16,567 nt of DNA from an uncultured Oscillibacter sp. (GTDB lineage Bacteria > Bacillota > Clostridia > Oscillospirales > Oscillospiraceae). The translations under genes were made by a program, and so were the position numbers. The notes under the pieces were generated by a model that did no database searches, was not told where the DNA came from, and worked only from the letters and a program-made list of their open reading frames with translations. The stretch is taken from assembly GCA_902476875.1 (NCBI GenBank), contig CABSFC010000057.1, positions 1 to 16,567 of the forward strand, in the 5' to 3' direction. Positions 1 through 6,530 of the stretch are shown piece after piece (position 1 is the first letter of the stretch; every line of letters starts with the position of its first letter).

Positions 1-1
1 G

Positions 2-463
2 TACGCCCACCGCTGGGCCTACGGCCGGAATCCGGCCTTTTACGATTACGAGAACCTGGGCGGAGACTGCACCAACTTCGCGTCCCAGTGCATCTTCGCC
101 GGCAGCGGCGTGATGAATTTCACGCCCACCTACGGCTGGTACTACATCGACGCCAATCAGAAGGCCCCCGCCTGGACGGGGGTGCCGTACCTTTACAACT
201 TTCTGACCCGGCGGACGCCCTCCGTCGGCCCGATGGGGGTGCCCTGCGCCCTGGAGGACTTGCGGCCGGGGGACCTGGTGCAGCTCTCCTTCCAAGGCGA
301 GGAGTTTCAGCACTCGCCCATCGTCGTCTTCACCGGCCGCCCCGCCGCCTTGGACAACGTGCTGATCGCCGCCCACAGCTACGACGCTCTGGACCGTCCA
401 CTGTCCACCTACGAGTATCGGGACATCCGGTTTCTCCATATCACGGGCGTTATGCGGCCGTAG
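2..463 (+). CDS. Amidase_6-type (putative amidase domain) protein, 3' part only
   Basis: This is the C-terminal 153 residues of a protein whose start lies left of the window. The opening segment has the layout of the putative amidase domain family (amidase_6, NlpC/P60-like Cys-His hydrolases): YAHRWAYG, an aromatic-rich spacer, then GGDCTNFASQC with the likely nucleophile Cys at residue 23 of the visible part. FQHSPIVVF around residue 105 is a candidate for the catalytic His, followed by a YEYRDIRFLHITG ending typical of these domains. The family is found in clostridial and bacillar secreted or spore cell-wall proteins, so a wall-directed amidase or peptidase role is likely but inferred. Any signal peptide or extra domain would be upstream and cannot be seen. 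The gene is followed by a promoter for the next wall gene, so the two are probably transcribed separately. Confidence 0.8.
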   Translation, partial: YAHRWAYGRNPAFYDYENLGGDCTNFASQCIFAGSGVMNFTPTYGWYYIDANQKAPAWTGVPYLYNFLTRRTPSVGPMGVPCALEDLRPGDLVQLSFQGEEFQHSPIVVFTGRPAALDNVLIAAHSYDALDRPLSTYEYRDIRFLHITGVMRP

Positions 464-480
464 GCCGATTTAAAGAATTG

Positions 481-511
481 TTCACATTTTTTTCCGGGTC
501 TGTGCTATCAT
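481..511 (+). promoter_or_regulatory. Promoter candidate for the SLH-GH18 gene
   Basis: A TTCACA box at 481-486 and an extended -10 (TGC then TATCAT, 503-511) are separated by 19 bases. The -10 lies about 30 bases before the start codon, with GAGGAGGG (526-533) as ribosome site between. The -35 is imperfect and the spacing long, so the extended -10 carries most of the evidence. Confidence 0.45.
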
Positions 512-541
512 GAAAGCACACAAAAGAGGAGGGATGCTTCC

Positions 542-2260
542 ATGAAAAAACTGCTGTCCTGCCTGCTGGCCTTGGCTCTGGCGGCGGCTCTGGCCGCGCC
601 CATGGCCTCCGCCGCCGGATATACGGACATTCCCGCCGGAAGTTCTCTGGCAGGGGAGGTCCAAAAGGCGGTGGACTACGGCCTAATGAACGGGTACAGC
701 GCCACGACCTTCGGCTATGCCAACCCCATGACCCGGGTACAGTTTGTGACGGTGCTGCAGCGGATGATGGGCTGGGGTTCTGACACGGATGCCCATGTCG
801 CTATGTGGACGATTCCTTTTAAACCGATGGAGATATCGGAAGATACCCTTTCAGACACCTATTTATATGCCATTGAGCAGGCAGTGGGGCACGATGTGGT
901 GGACAGTGATGTCCCGTTCCGCCCCAACGACTCCATCACCCGGGGGGAGATGGCGGAGATGCTGGTGCGGGCGCTGGGACTGAAATATGCGGCGGAGTGT
1001 CTGAATTCCTCTGCGTCCGATGCCTATTCCGTCCTGCACGGAGGGACGCCCTTCACCGACCTGCCCAGCGGCGCGGAGGGCTATATCACCGTCGCCTATA
1101 CCATCGGCATGGCCAACGGCACCTCCGCCGCCACCTTCTCGCCCAATGCCACCGCCACCCGCGCCCAGGCGGCGGCCATGCTGGTGCGTGTCTATGAGAA
1201 ACTACGCCGGGAGATGGACTTCGTCCACGGCTTCTACGCCATTTCGTCCTACAGCCAGCTGGGCTTGGCGGAGAACATGGACGCCGTCAGCGCCGGGTGG
1301 AGCCGGATGACCTGGGACGGGGAGACCGCCCTGCTGGCCACCACCAGCGTCAATGGCAACGAATACTATATCCCCAGCGGCTACGATGAAGTGACGGAGA
1401 GGCTGGAGAGCAGCGGCGTTCCGCTGAACCTAGGTGTGTTCATGGATGCCTCCGGCGGCGCGGCGGACCTCCTGGCCTCCGAGGATGGACAGCGGCAGGC
1501 CATTGACCAGATCGTCAATGAGCTGACGGTCTCCTATAAGACCATCGGCAAAAACCCGTACAGCGGAGTCACCATCGACTTTGAGGGGTTGAGGAGCGCC
1601 AGCCGGGACGATTTCACGCGATTTGTTGAGCGCCTGTCGGCGGAGCTGAAAGAGCTGACGGACCGGCAGCTGTCCCTGTACGTCTGTGTATCTCCGGTGC
1701 TGAGCGGCGGCTGGTACGACGGCTATGACTACGCCGCCATTGCGAAGAACACGGATAAGATCATCCTGATGGCCTATGACTACGATGCCCAGGACATGAG
1801 CCGGTTTGTGGGCACGGAGTATTACAGGACCGCCGCCACGGCGCCTATCGACCAGGTATATCTGGGGCTGAAAAATCTGGTGGATGCCGCTGGTGACGCG
1901 TCCAAGGTGGTCCTTGGCTTCAGCGCCAAAAATACAGCCTGGCAGATCGATGAAAACGGCAAGCTGTTGTCCGGAACGCCGGTATATCCCTCCGCCGACA
2001 CCGTATCCAAACGACTGGCCCAGGCGGATACGGAATTCGGCTGGGCCAACACCTACCAGCAATCCTACGCCATCTACACTACGGAGGACGGCAGCCGCTA
2101 TTTCCTGTGGTATCAGAACGGCCAAAGCGTCCAGACCGCGCTGAACACCGCCAAGTTGCTGGGCGTTACCGGCGTGTCCATCTGGCGGCTGGGGAATATC
2201 CCCCTGTACACCATCGGCGGCAGAGACTGGAGTTGGAGCGGACTGCTTCATAACAGCTGA
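542..2260 (+). CDS. S-layer-anchored GH18 family glycosidase (three SLH domains plus spore-type GH18 domain)
   Basis: A 572-residue secreted protein starts at ATG 542, with GGAGGG 8 bases upstream. Residues 1-25 are a classic signal peptide (MKK, a Leu/Ala core, cleavage near ASA-A). Three S-layer-homology repeats follow at about 27-77, 98-148 and 172-222; each ends in the TRxxxxxxLxR-type helix, and the third has the FTDLP opening. SLH triplets bind pyruvylated secondary cell-wall polymer, so the enzyme should sit on the cell surface. Residues from about 226 to 566 form a glycoside hydrolase 18 domain of the bacterial YaaH/SleL type. The core GVTIDFEG places the catalytic acid at Glu348, with Asp346 before it, and MAYDYD (410-415) is the matching substrate-site strand. 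The probable substrate is peptidoglycan or an N-acetylglucosamine polymer. The first Asp residues of the canonical DGxDxDxE motif are replaced, as in several spore-type relatives. Confidence 0.88.
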   Translation: MKKLLSCLLALALAAALAAPMASAAGYTDIPAGSSLAGEVQKAVDYGLMNGYSATTFGYANPMTRVQFVTVLQRMMGWGSDTDAHVAMWTIPFKPMEISEDTLSDTYLYAIEQAVGHDVVDSDVPFRPNDSITRGEMAEMLVRALGLKYAAECLNSSASDAYSVLHGGTPFTDLPSGAEGYITVAYTIGMANGTSAATFSPNATATRAQAAAMLVRVYEKLRREMDFVHGFYAISSYSQLGLAENMDAVSAGWSRMTWDGETALLATTSVNGNEYYIPSGYDEVTERLESSGVPLNLGVFMDASGGAADLLASEDGQRQAIDQIVNELTVSYKTIGKNPYSGVTIDFEGLRSASRDDFTRFVERLSAELKELTDRQLSLYVCVSPVLSGGWYDGYDYAAIAKNTDKIILMAYDYDAQDMSRFVGTEYYRTAATAPIDQVYLGLKNLVDAAGDASKVVLGFSAKNTAWQIDENGKLLSGTPVYPSADTVSKRLAQADTEFGWANTYQQSYAIYTTEDGSRYFLWYQNGQSVQTALNTAKLLGVTGVSIWRLGNIPLYTIGGRDWSWSGLLHNS

Positions 2261-2278
2261 ACAGGGCAGGGAAGTGCC

Positions 2279-2316
2279 AAAAGGGGGTGAACGATACCGT
2301 TCGCCCCCCTTTTTCT
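2279..2316. terminator. Bidirectional rho-independent terminator between convergent genes
   Basis: An 11-bp-class stem (GGGGG, a T bulge, GAACG, loop ATAC, CGTTCG and CCCCC) is flanked by A's on the left and T's on the right. It therefore works for the GH18 gene on the plus strand and for the recombinase gene on the minus strand. It begins 18 bases after the GH18 stop and touches the recombinase stop codon. Confidence 0.9.
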
Positions 2317-3334
2317 ATTCAGATTCTTTTGATTTTTTCGGCATTTTCACACGTGACAAGGGATTTGCCTTTGCAGCGACCCGCAGGGATTCGTTGTCGA
2401 TGTGGGTGTAAATTTCCGTCGTATTCAGGTGGTCATGCCCCAGGACCTCCTGCACGGCCCGGACATCCACGCCGTTTTGCAGCATCAGCGTGGCGGCGGT
2501 GTGCCGCAGCTTGTGGGAGGAATATTGAGAGCTGTCGATCCCGGCGGCGCCCAGGCGTTTCTTTACCATGGCGTGGACAGTGGAACGGCTGATGCGCTCG
2601 TTTTGAGAGGACAAAAACAGCGCGTTGGCATCCCGGCCCGTAATGGGCCGCCGAACCGCCAGATAGCGGCTGATTGCCTCCTGACAGGCGTCGTTCAGAT
2701 AAATGATGCGGACCTTGTTTCCTTTGCCAAGCACCCGCAGAGCCTCGCCCTGAATGTCGTTGAGATTCAGGCCAACCAGCTCGCTGATCCGCAGCCCACA
2801 GTTTAAAAACAGTGTCAGGATGCAGTAGTCGCGCTCCTGATTTTTGCCATCAACAGACTCTAAAAGTTGCAAACTTTCGTCCAAGGTCAGATATTTTGGC
2901 AATGTTTTCTTCAATTTTGGAGAATCGATATCTTTGACAGGATTTTCACGAAGTAGATGCATTTTGTTAGTCAGGTAGTTATAAAACGACCGGATGGTGG
3001 CGATTTTCCGGGCCCGGGACGCGGCGTTCAGGCCGTAGTCGGAGCTGCGGCTGTTCGGATAGCGGATGCGATCGCGACTGAGATAAGTCATGTAGCCGTA
3101 AATATCCGTCAGTGTGACGCTGGCGACGAAATCCAGATCCACATCCATGATGTCGATCTCGTCCAGGGACTTGCCGGCGAGCTGCGGGTTGCGGATCTGC
3201 TTTATGTAGCGGAAAAAATTTCGCAGGTCGAGGAAGTATTCGTCGACCGTGCGTTTGGAGTGCGCTTTGATCGTCTCGTGGTAAGCGAGAAAATCCCGCA
3301 GAACCTGCGGCGCTTCGGTGCGGTAATCTGCCAT
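2315..3334 (-). CDS. Xer-type tyrosine site-specific recombinase
   Basis: The 339-residue length is slightly above usual XerC/XerD (about 300). Residues about 8-125 form the SAM-like core-binding domain (HSKRTVDEYFLDLRNFFRY). Residues about 145-325 are the catalytic domain with the full set of residues: Arg182 in NCGLRISEL, a Lys in GKGNKVR (204/207), His274 and Arg277 in SHKLRHTAATLM, His300 in VLGH and nucleophile Tyr309 in TTEIYTH. It should cut and rejoin DNA at a dif-like or element-specific site. No FtsK-linked or phage genes lie beside it, so chromosome-dimer resolution (XerC/D) or a private element role are both possible. The start ATG at 3334 suits the family N-terminus, but no good ribosome site precedes it. 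Neighbouring DNA contains palindromes and a second, broken tyrosine recombinase. Confidence 0.9.
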   Translation of the reverse strand: MADYRTEAPQVLRDFLAYHETIKAHSKRTVDEYFLDLRNFFRYIKQIRNPQLAGKSLDEIDIMDVDLDFVASVTLTDIYGYMTYLSRDRIRYPNSRSSDYGLNAASRARKIATIRSFYNYLTNKMHLLRENPVKDIDSPKLKKTLPKYLTLDESLQLLESVDGKNQERDYCILTLFLNCGLRISELVGLNLNDIQGEALRVLGKGNKVRIIYLNDACQEAISRYLAVRRPITGRDANALFLSSQNERISRSTVHAMVKKRLGAAGIDSSQYSSHKLRHTAATLMLQNGVDVRAVQEVLGHDHLNTTEIYTHIDNESLRVAAKANPLSRVKMPKKSKESE

Positions 3335-3447
3335 AAAATCAATTGCAGATATATATTGGAGAAATCCGCTGGAATCCTTTTATCAAAGGTCCCGTTGGGC
3401 CAACAGGCGCCAAAACCACTGAAAACGGCCTTTTGCCCTCCCCTAAA

Positions 3448-3473
3448 TTGAACAAAATTTTTATTTTGTTCAA
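3448..3473. repeat. 26-bp perfect palindrome, 11-bp arms with 4-bp centre
   Basis: The arms TTGAACAAAAT and ATTTTGTTCAA are exact inverted copies around TTTT. The site lies 114 bases upstream of the tyrosine recombinase start. Eleven-base arms match the half-site length that Xer recombinases bind, but the 4-base centre is shorter than the 6-8 bases of known dif-type sites. A hairpin or operator is an equally good reading. Confidence 0.6.
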
Positions 3474-3542
3474 AAATATATGGACGATAAAAAAGGCCGC
3501 CCCCCCTTCGGGGTCCGTCCCGAACTTGTGGTCCATATATTT
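3474..3542. repeat. 12-bp perfect inverted repeat enclosing 45 bases
   Basis: AAATATATGGAC (3474-3485) and GTCCATATATTT (3531-3542) are exact inverted copies. The left arm abuts the 26-bp palindrome with no gap. The enclosed segment is GC-rich and holds a small C/G hairpin (CCCC, TTC, GGGG). It could fold as one extended stem-loop on either strand. Confidence 0.6.
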
Positions 3543-3789
3543 CTGCAAGGGTCTCGCCCTGGCTGCCGCCAGGCTGCGCGCGGAAAATCGCGCCCGCAGC
3601 TCACCGGAAGCATCGGATTTTCCGCGCTTGGGCTTCGCCGCTGCGACCAACAAAATAAGGTCTTTTGTGCAATTTCGCCGTCAATGACCCGGTTTTTCCG
3701 GGCCACAGGCGGTCCAATATACCCGCGTCCTCCTTTCGAAGAAAGTCCCGCCGCCAGGGCCGCTCTACCGACCGTGGCGCGGATTTTAT

Positions 3790-3830
3790 GTGTCTCAACC
3801 CCCTTCGTCAAAAGTGCAAGGGGTTGACAC
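3790..3830 (-). other. Imperfect long hairpin at the start of a predicted minus-strand transcript
   Basis: On the minus strand GTGTCAACCCCTT pairs, with two single-base bulges, with AAGGGGGTTGAGACAC further on. The hairpin begins within about ten bases of the predicted transcription start of the promoter at 3837-3866. No T-run follows, so it is not a standard terminator; a 5'-end stabilising or regulatory structure is an inference. Confidence 0.4.
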
Positions 3831-3836
3831 ACAAAC

Positions 3837-3866
3837 AGTATAGAGCGCCACTAGGCCTGTTGTCAA
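3837..3866 (-). promoter_or_regulatory. Strong sigma-A promoter facing left
   Basis: On the minus strand TTGACA (3861-3866) and TATACT (3837-3842) are separated by 18 bases, near consensus. It should transcribe leftward across the structured region towards the recombinase gene, giving an untranslated leader of roughly 490 bases, or a separate small RNA. Confidence 0.65.
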
Positions 3867-3882
3867 CCAAAAGTTCACGCGC

Positions 3883-4098
3883 CTACCGTCCCCTGCTGGC
3901 CCTCCGCCTCCCCCGCTGCTGGGCCTTGGATGCCATCAGCACGTCCGCCATGGCATAGATCATTGTCACCGACGGCGAGTTGTGGGGCAGCGCCCGCTGC
4001 ACCCTGTTGATGCTGCCGTACTTCTCCATGAGCCGCACGGCGTAGACTCTCAAGCTGCTTTTTCCAGCGCTGTCATAAAATCCGGCGGTCTGCGCAAG
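3883..4098 (-). pseudogene. Remnant of a tyrosine recombinase/integrase, C-terminal end
   Basis: An open minus-strand frame between stops (TAG at 4099-4101 and at 3883-3885) encodes about 71 residues. The core SLRVYAVRLMEKYG, then INRVQRALPHNS and SVTMIYAMAD, matches the last part of tyrosine recombinases: the Arg of the HxxR box in SLRVYA (the His is replaced by Ser), the second His as LPH, and a nucleophile-like Tyr in MIYA. The first catalytic Arg, the Lys and the whole DNA-binding domain are absent. The only in-frame ATG is internal and has no ribosome site. I read it as the decayed tail of an integrase left by a mobile element. A small stand-alone gene is less likely. The tail is very Arg-rich. 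Confidence 0.5.
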
Positions 4099-4133
4099 CT
4101 AGTACCGATATCAAATCAGAACGGATGATCGCT

Positions 4134-4367
4134 ATGAGCCTGATTCCTTGTACCAGCAACTGTGTCTACCAATCAGACGGCGTCTGCACGCTGGACAGCG
4201 CGGCGGCCGCCGGCGTGCCGGCGTTGGGCGGCGCCTGCATCCACTTTATTCCGACGGACGCAAAGCGGCTCGGATCGCCTCACCGATATTGTGGGCCGGG
4301 ATCAGCCGCAGGCCCGGAAACTCTCCCAGGCTCCCCGCCCGGCGGGCCGGGACCACACATTTCTTAA
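4134..4367 (+). CDS. Small Cys-rich protein of unknown function, antisense to the radA 3' end
   Basis: The first 40 residues look like a compact metal- or disulfide-type module: MSLIPCTSNCVYQSDGVC, then a short Ala/Gly helix and ACIHFIP, giving four Cys in a C-x3-C-x7-C-x16-C pattern. Short clostridial proteins with this plan occur and have no proven function; I do not assign one. The frame continues past the expected end and overlaps the last 122 bases of radA on the opposite strand, with a Pro/Gly-rich tail that is probably not functional. The natural stop may have been lost. Two starts are possible, ATG 4125 and ATG 4134; neither has a good ribosome site, so the gene may be weakly expressed or degenerating. 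Confidence 0.45.
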   Translation: MSLIPCTSNCVYQSDGVCTLDSAAAAGVPALGGACIHFIPTDAKRLGSPHRYCGPGSAAGPETLPGSPPGGPGPHIS

Positions 4368-5625
4368 AACCCAGCCGCTGGACCTCAGAGACGCGCTGTG
4401 CCAGCTGGTTCACTGTCCGCAGTTCGCCGGTCAGGCCCACCTCCCCAATGGCCACCAGGTCGCTGGGCACGGGTCTGTCCAGATAGCTGGACGCCAGCGC
4501 CACCACCGCCGCCAGGTCGGCGGCGGGCTCGTCCAGCCACAGTCCGCCAATGATGTTGATATATGCGTCACAGGCGGACACTTTCAGCCCGCCGCGTTTT
4601 TCCAGAACGGCCAGTAGCATGGCAGCCCGGTTGTAGTCGAAGCCGTTGCTGGTGCGCCGGGGATTCCCGCCTGCCGAGGAGACTACCAGCGCCTGGATCT
4701 CCGCCAGCACCGGACGCACGCCCTCCATCACGCAGGTGACGCAGGTGCCCGGCGCATCCTCCGGGCGACCGGACAGCAGCATTTCCGAGGGATTCTCCAC
4801 CTCCTCCAATCCCGCGTCCCGCATTTCAAACACGCCGATCTCGTTGGTGGCGCCAAAGCGGTTCTTTGCCGCCCGCAGGATACGGTAGGACGTGTGCTGG
4901 TCACCCTCGAAGTAAAGCACGCAGTCCACCATGTGCTCCAGCACCTTGGGGCCCGCGATGGAGCCCTCCTTGTTGACGTGGCCGATGACGAACACCGTGA
5001 CGCCCTGCCCCTTCGCCAGTTGCATCAGCGCCATGGTGCAGTCCTTCACCTGGCTGACGCTGCCCGCCGGAGAGTCCAGCGCGTCGTTGTACAGCGTCTG
5101 GATGGAGTCCACGATCAACACATCCGGACGCTCCGCCGCCACGGACTCCAGCACATCCCCCAGACTGGTCTCGGAGATGACATAAAGGCTGCTGCTTTCC
5201 ACGCGTAAACGTTTAGCACGCAACTTTAATTGGTGTTCGGATTCTTCGCCGGATACATATAAAACCTTGGAGAACTCACACAGCTTGCTGCAGATTTGCA
5301 GCATCAGCGTGGACTTGCCGATGCCGGGGGCACCGCCCACCAGCACCAGGGAACCCTTCACCGCTCCCCCGCCCAGCACCCGGTCCAGCTCCCCCATGCC
5401 GGTGGGGAACCGAATTTCCTCGTCGGTGTGGAGCTCCGTCACCGGGCAGGCCCGGTGGATGGGCTGTCCGGACCGAGCCACCCTGCCGCCGCTCTTCGCG
5501 GCCGCCCGGGGCGCCTCCGGCTGCTCCACTATGGTATTCCAGGCACCGCAGGCGGGGCACTTCCCCGCCCACTTCGGCGTCTCGTTACCACACTCCGTGC
5601 AGTAAAACATGGTTTTTTGCTTCAT
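4246..5625 (-). CDS. radA: DNA repair protein RadA
   Basis: The protein has 459 residues, the normal length for RadA/Sms. The N-terminal zinc finger is C9-x2-C12 and C23-x2-C26 (CTECG, CPACG). The RecA-like ATPase domain carries Walker A GGAPGIGKST (97-106), Walker B VLIVDSIQT and the RadA signature KNRFG (254-258). The C-terminal Lon-protease-like domain spans about 290-459. RadA is a branch-migration helicase that processes recombination intermediates with RecA. The start at 5625 is chosen because the zinc finger follows at once and GGGAGGAA lies 5 bases upstream; extending further adds only a low-complexity Arg-rich stretch inside the upstream gene. Its ATG overlaps the stop of the cwlD-like gene (ATGA), so translation is probably coupled. 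The 3' end overlaps a small convergent ORF. Confidence 0.97.
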   Translation of the reverse strand: MKQKTMFYCTECGNETPKWAGKCPACGAWNTIVEQPEAPRAAAKSGGRVARSGQPIHRACPVTELHTDEEIRFPTGMGELDRVLGGGAVKGSLVLVGGAPGIGKSTLMLQICSKLCEFSKVLYVSGEESEHQLKLRAKRLRVESSSLYVISETSLGDVLESVAAERPDVLIVDSIQTLYNDALDSPAGSVSQVKDCTMALMQLAKGQGVTVFVIGHVNKEGSIAGPKVLEHMVDCVLYFEGDQHTSYRILRAAKNRFGATNEIGVFEMRDAGLEEVENPSEMLLSGRPEDAPGTCVTCVMEGVRPVLAEIQALVVSSAGGNPRRTSNGFDYNRAAMLLAVLEKRGGLKVSACDAYINIIGGLWLDEPAADLAAVVALASSYLDRPVPSDLVAIGEVGLTGELRTVNQLAQRVSEVQRLGFKKCVVPARRAGSLGEFPGLRLIPAHNIGEAIRAALRPSE

Positions 5626-6353
5626 GGTACTTCCTCCCCGGAAAGACACCGCAGACAGCCCGCGGCGACGGCGGCGGCCAGCTTTAGTTGATAAGACGGC
5701 TCCTGCAGACGCCGAGCCTCCTCTGCGTTGGAGAGGAAGCCGCACTCCACGATGACGCCCGGCGCCGTGATGTTTTTCATCAAATAAATCGTGGGTGGAA
5801 TTTGCTTGGTGTTCTTTTCGTTTCCGACGTTAACCGCTCCGTTCAGGGAATCCTGTACCAGCAGGGCTAGCGCCTCAGCTCCCTCTTGCCGGTTCCAGAA
5901 GACCTGGGCGCCGTGGGTCACAGGCGAAGACGGCAGGCTGTTCTGATGGATGCTGAGCAGCACGGCGCCCGGCGTGGTGTTCACCAGCGCCACCCGGTTT
6001 TTCAGGTCGGACGCCTTCCGCTGGCGGATGGTCCCAATGCCTTCGTCGCAGATGCTCACATCCTCGCAGCGGGTCAGTACCGTCCGCTGTCCCATCAGGC
6101 GCAGCAAGTCGTTCACCTGTAGTGAGACGGCCAGGTTGATCTGACTCTCCTCCACGCCGTCGCTGGATACGGCCCCGCCGTCCTCCCCGCCATGGCCGGG
6201 ATCGATGACGACCGTCACCGGTGCGCCGTCAGCGGCGGCAAATACCGGCACCTGTCGTCCGTGCCCCGCCCAGATGACAGCGCCCAGAGCGATGAAAAAG
6301 CAGCAGAACAGCGCGGTTCCCAGAAAAAAACGCTTTCGAATCATGATGATCAC
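5622..6353 (-). CDS. cwlD: N-acetylmuramoyl-L-alanine amidase, CwlD-like (amidase_3)
   Basis: This zinc amidase cuts the bond between MurNAc and L-alanine in peptidoglycan. In the CwlD group that is the first step of muramic-delta-lactam formation in spore cortex. Residues about 9-28 form an N-terminal membrane anchor or signal. The amidase_3 domain runs from about 46 to 235 with ligands in DPGHGG (His54), GVEES (Glu69) and LSIHQN (His136), and the catalytic Glu203 in IVECGFLSN. Its length of about 243 residues fits CwlD. GTG at 6353 is preferred because AAGGGGG lies 8 bases upstream; GTG 6362 and ATG 6344 are alternatives. It overlaps radA by four bases and has its own promoter at 6404-6432. 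The specific name CwlD is an inference from size and anchor; the family is secure. Confidence 0.85.
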   Translation of the reverse strand: MIIMIRKRFFLGTALFCCFFIALGAVIWAGHGRQVPVFAAADGAPVTVVIDPGHGGEDGGAVSSDGVEESQINLAVSLQVNDLLRLMGQRTVLTRCEDVSICDEGIGTIRQRKASDLKNRVALVNTTPGAVLLSIHQNSLPSSPVTHGAQVFWNRQEGAEALALLVQDSLNGAVNVGNEKNTKQIPPTIYLMKNITAPGVIVECGFLSNAEEARRLQEPSYQLKLAAAVAAGCLRCLSGEEVP

Positions 6354-6403
6354 AGGCCACACCCCCTTGCAGGATATGTCCGCCTGCTTATCCCATATTC
6401 TCG

Positions 6404-6432
6404 ATTATAGCCCTTTCGCCAACCGAAATCAA
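6404..6432 (-). promoter_or_regulatory. Sigma-A-type promoter for cwlD-radA
   Basis: On the minus strand TTGATT (6427-6432) and a perfect TATAAT (6404-6409) are 17 bases apart. It lies about 50 bases before the start of the amidase gene. Nothing here looks like a spore-specific sigma site, so vegetative expression of the pair is likely. Confidence 0.8.
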
Positions 6433-6469
6433 GGGCAGGCTCCACCGCGGCGCTTCCCGCATAGAATGG

Positions 6470-6518
6470 CCTGAGCGCATGGTGCGCCACACCGTGCGCC
6501 ATCCTTCCCACAAGGAGG
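6470..6518 (+). promoter_or_regulatory. Leader of the cotJ operon: possible sigma-E-like -10, hairpin and ribosome site
   Basis: CATAGAAT (6470-6477) resembles the -10 of mother-cell sigma-E/K promoters, but no matching -35 is visible. It is followed by a 9-bp hairpin with two G-U pairs (ATGGTGCGC, loop CACACC, GTGCGCCAT, 6479-6502). AAGGAGG (6512-6518) sits 12 bases before the start codon, longer than usual. The sigma assignment is weak. Confidence 0.3.
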
Positions 6519-6530
6519 TTTTTATTTCAG

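Larger units (their letters stand above)
3335..3882. other. Gene-poor structured region upstream of the recombinase
   Basis: About 550 bases contain no ORF that I accept as a gene. Contents are two adjacent inverted repeats (3448-3542), a long imperfect hairpin (3790-3830) and a strong promoter facing left (3837-3866). There is also a perfect AAAGGAGG ribosome site on the minus strand (3729-3736). The codon 8 bases past that site is ATA, followed directly by TTG (3715-3717), so the 39-codon minus-strand frame it opens (ending at 3601) lacks a standard start unless TTG is used. Open frames here have low-complexity, Arg/Pro-rich products without family signals. The region may be a leader for the recombinase, a small RNA, or a dispersed intergenic element. 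Confidence 0.5.

Noticed and set aside
3448..3473. The palindrome as a canonical chromosomal dif site
   Set aside because: The centre is 4 bases instead of about 6, and the arms do not match the Firmicutes dif consensus as I know it; kept only as a candidate site.
3448..3473. The palindrome as an ordinary terminator
   Set aside because: The stem is almost all A/T and no gene ends just upstream on either strand.
3339..3653. Overlapping 100-120-codon frames on both strands at 3.34-3.83 kb
   Set aside because: All three frames on both strands are open in parts, there is no proper start signal, and the products share no recognisable domain. The palindromes and the strong promoter suggest non-coding DNA.
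3819..3842. TTGACA on the plus strand near 3824 with TATAGA as a promoter
   Set aside because: The spacing is only about 9 bases; the same DNA makes a correct promoter on the other strand.
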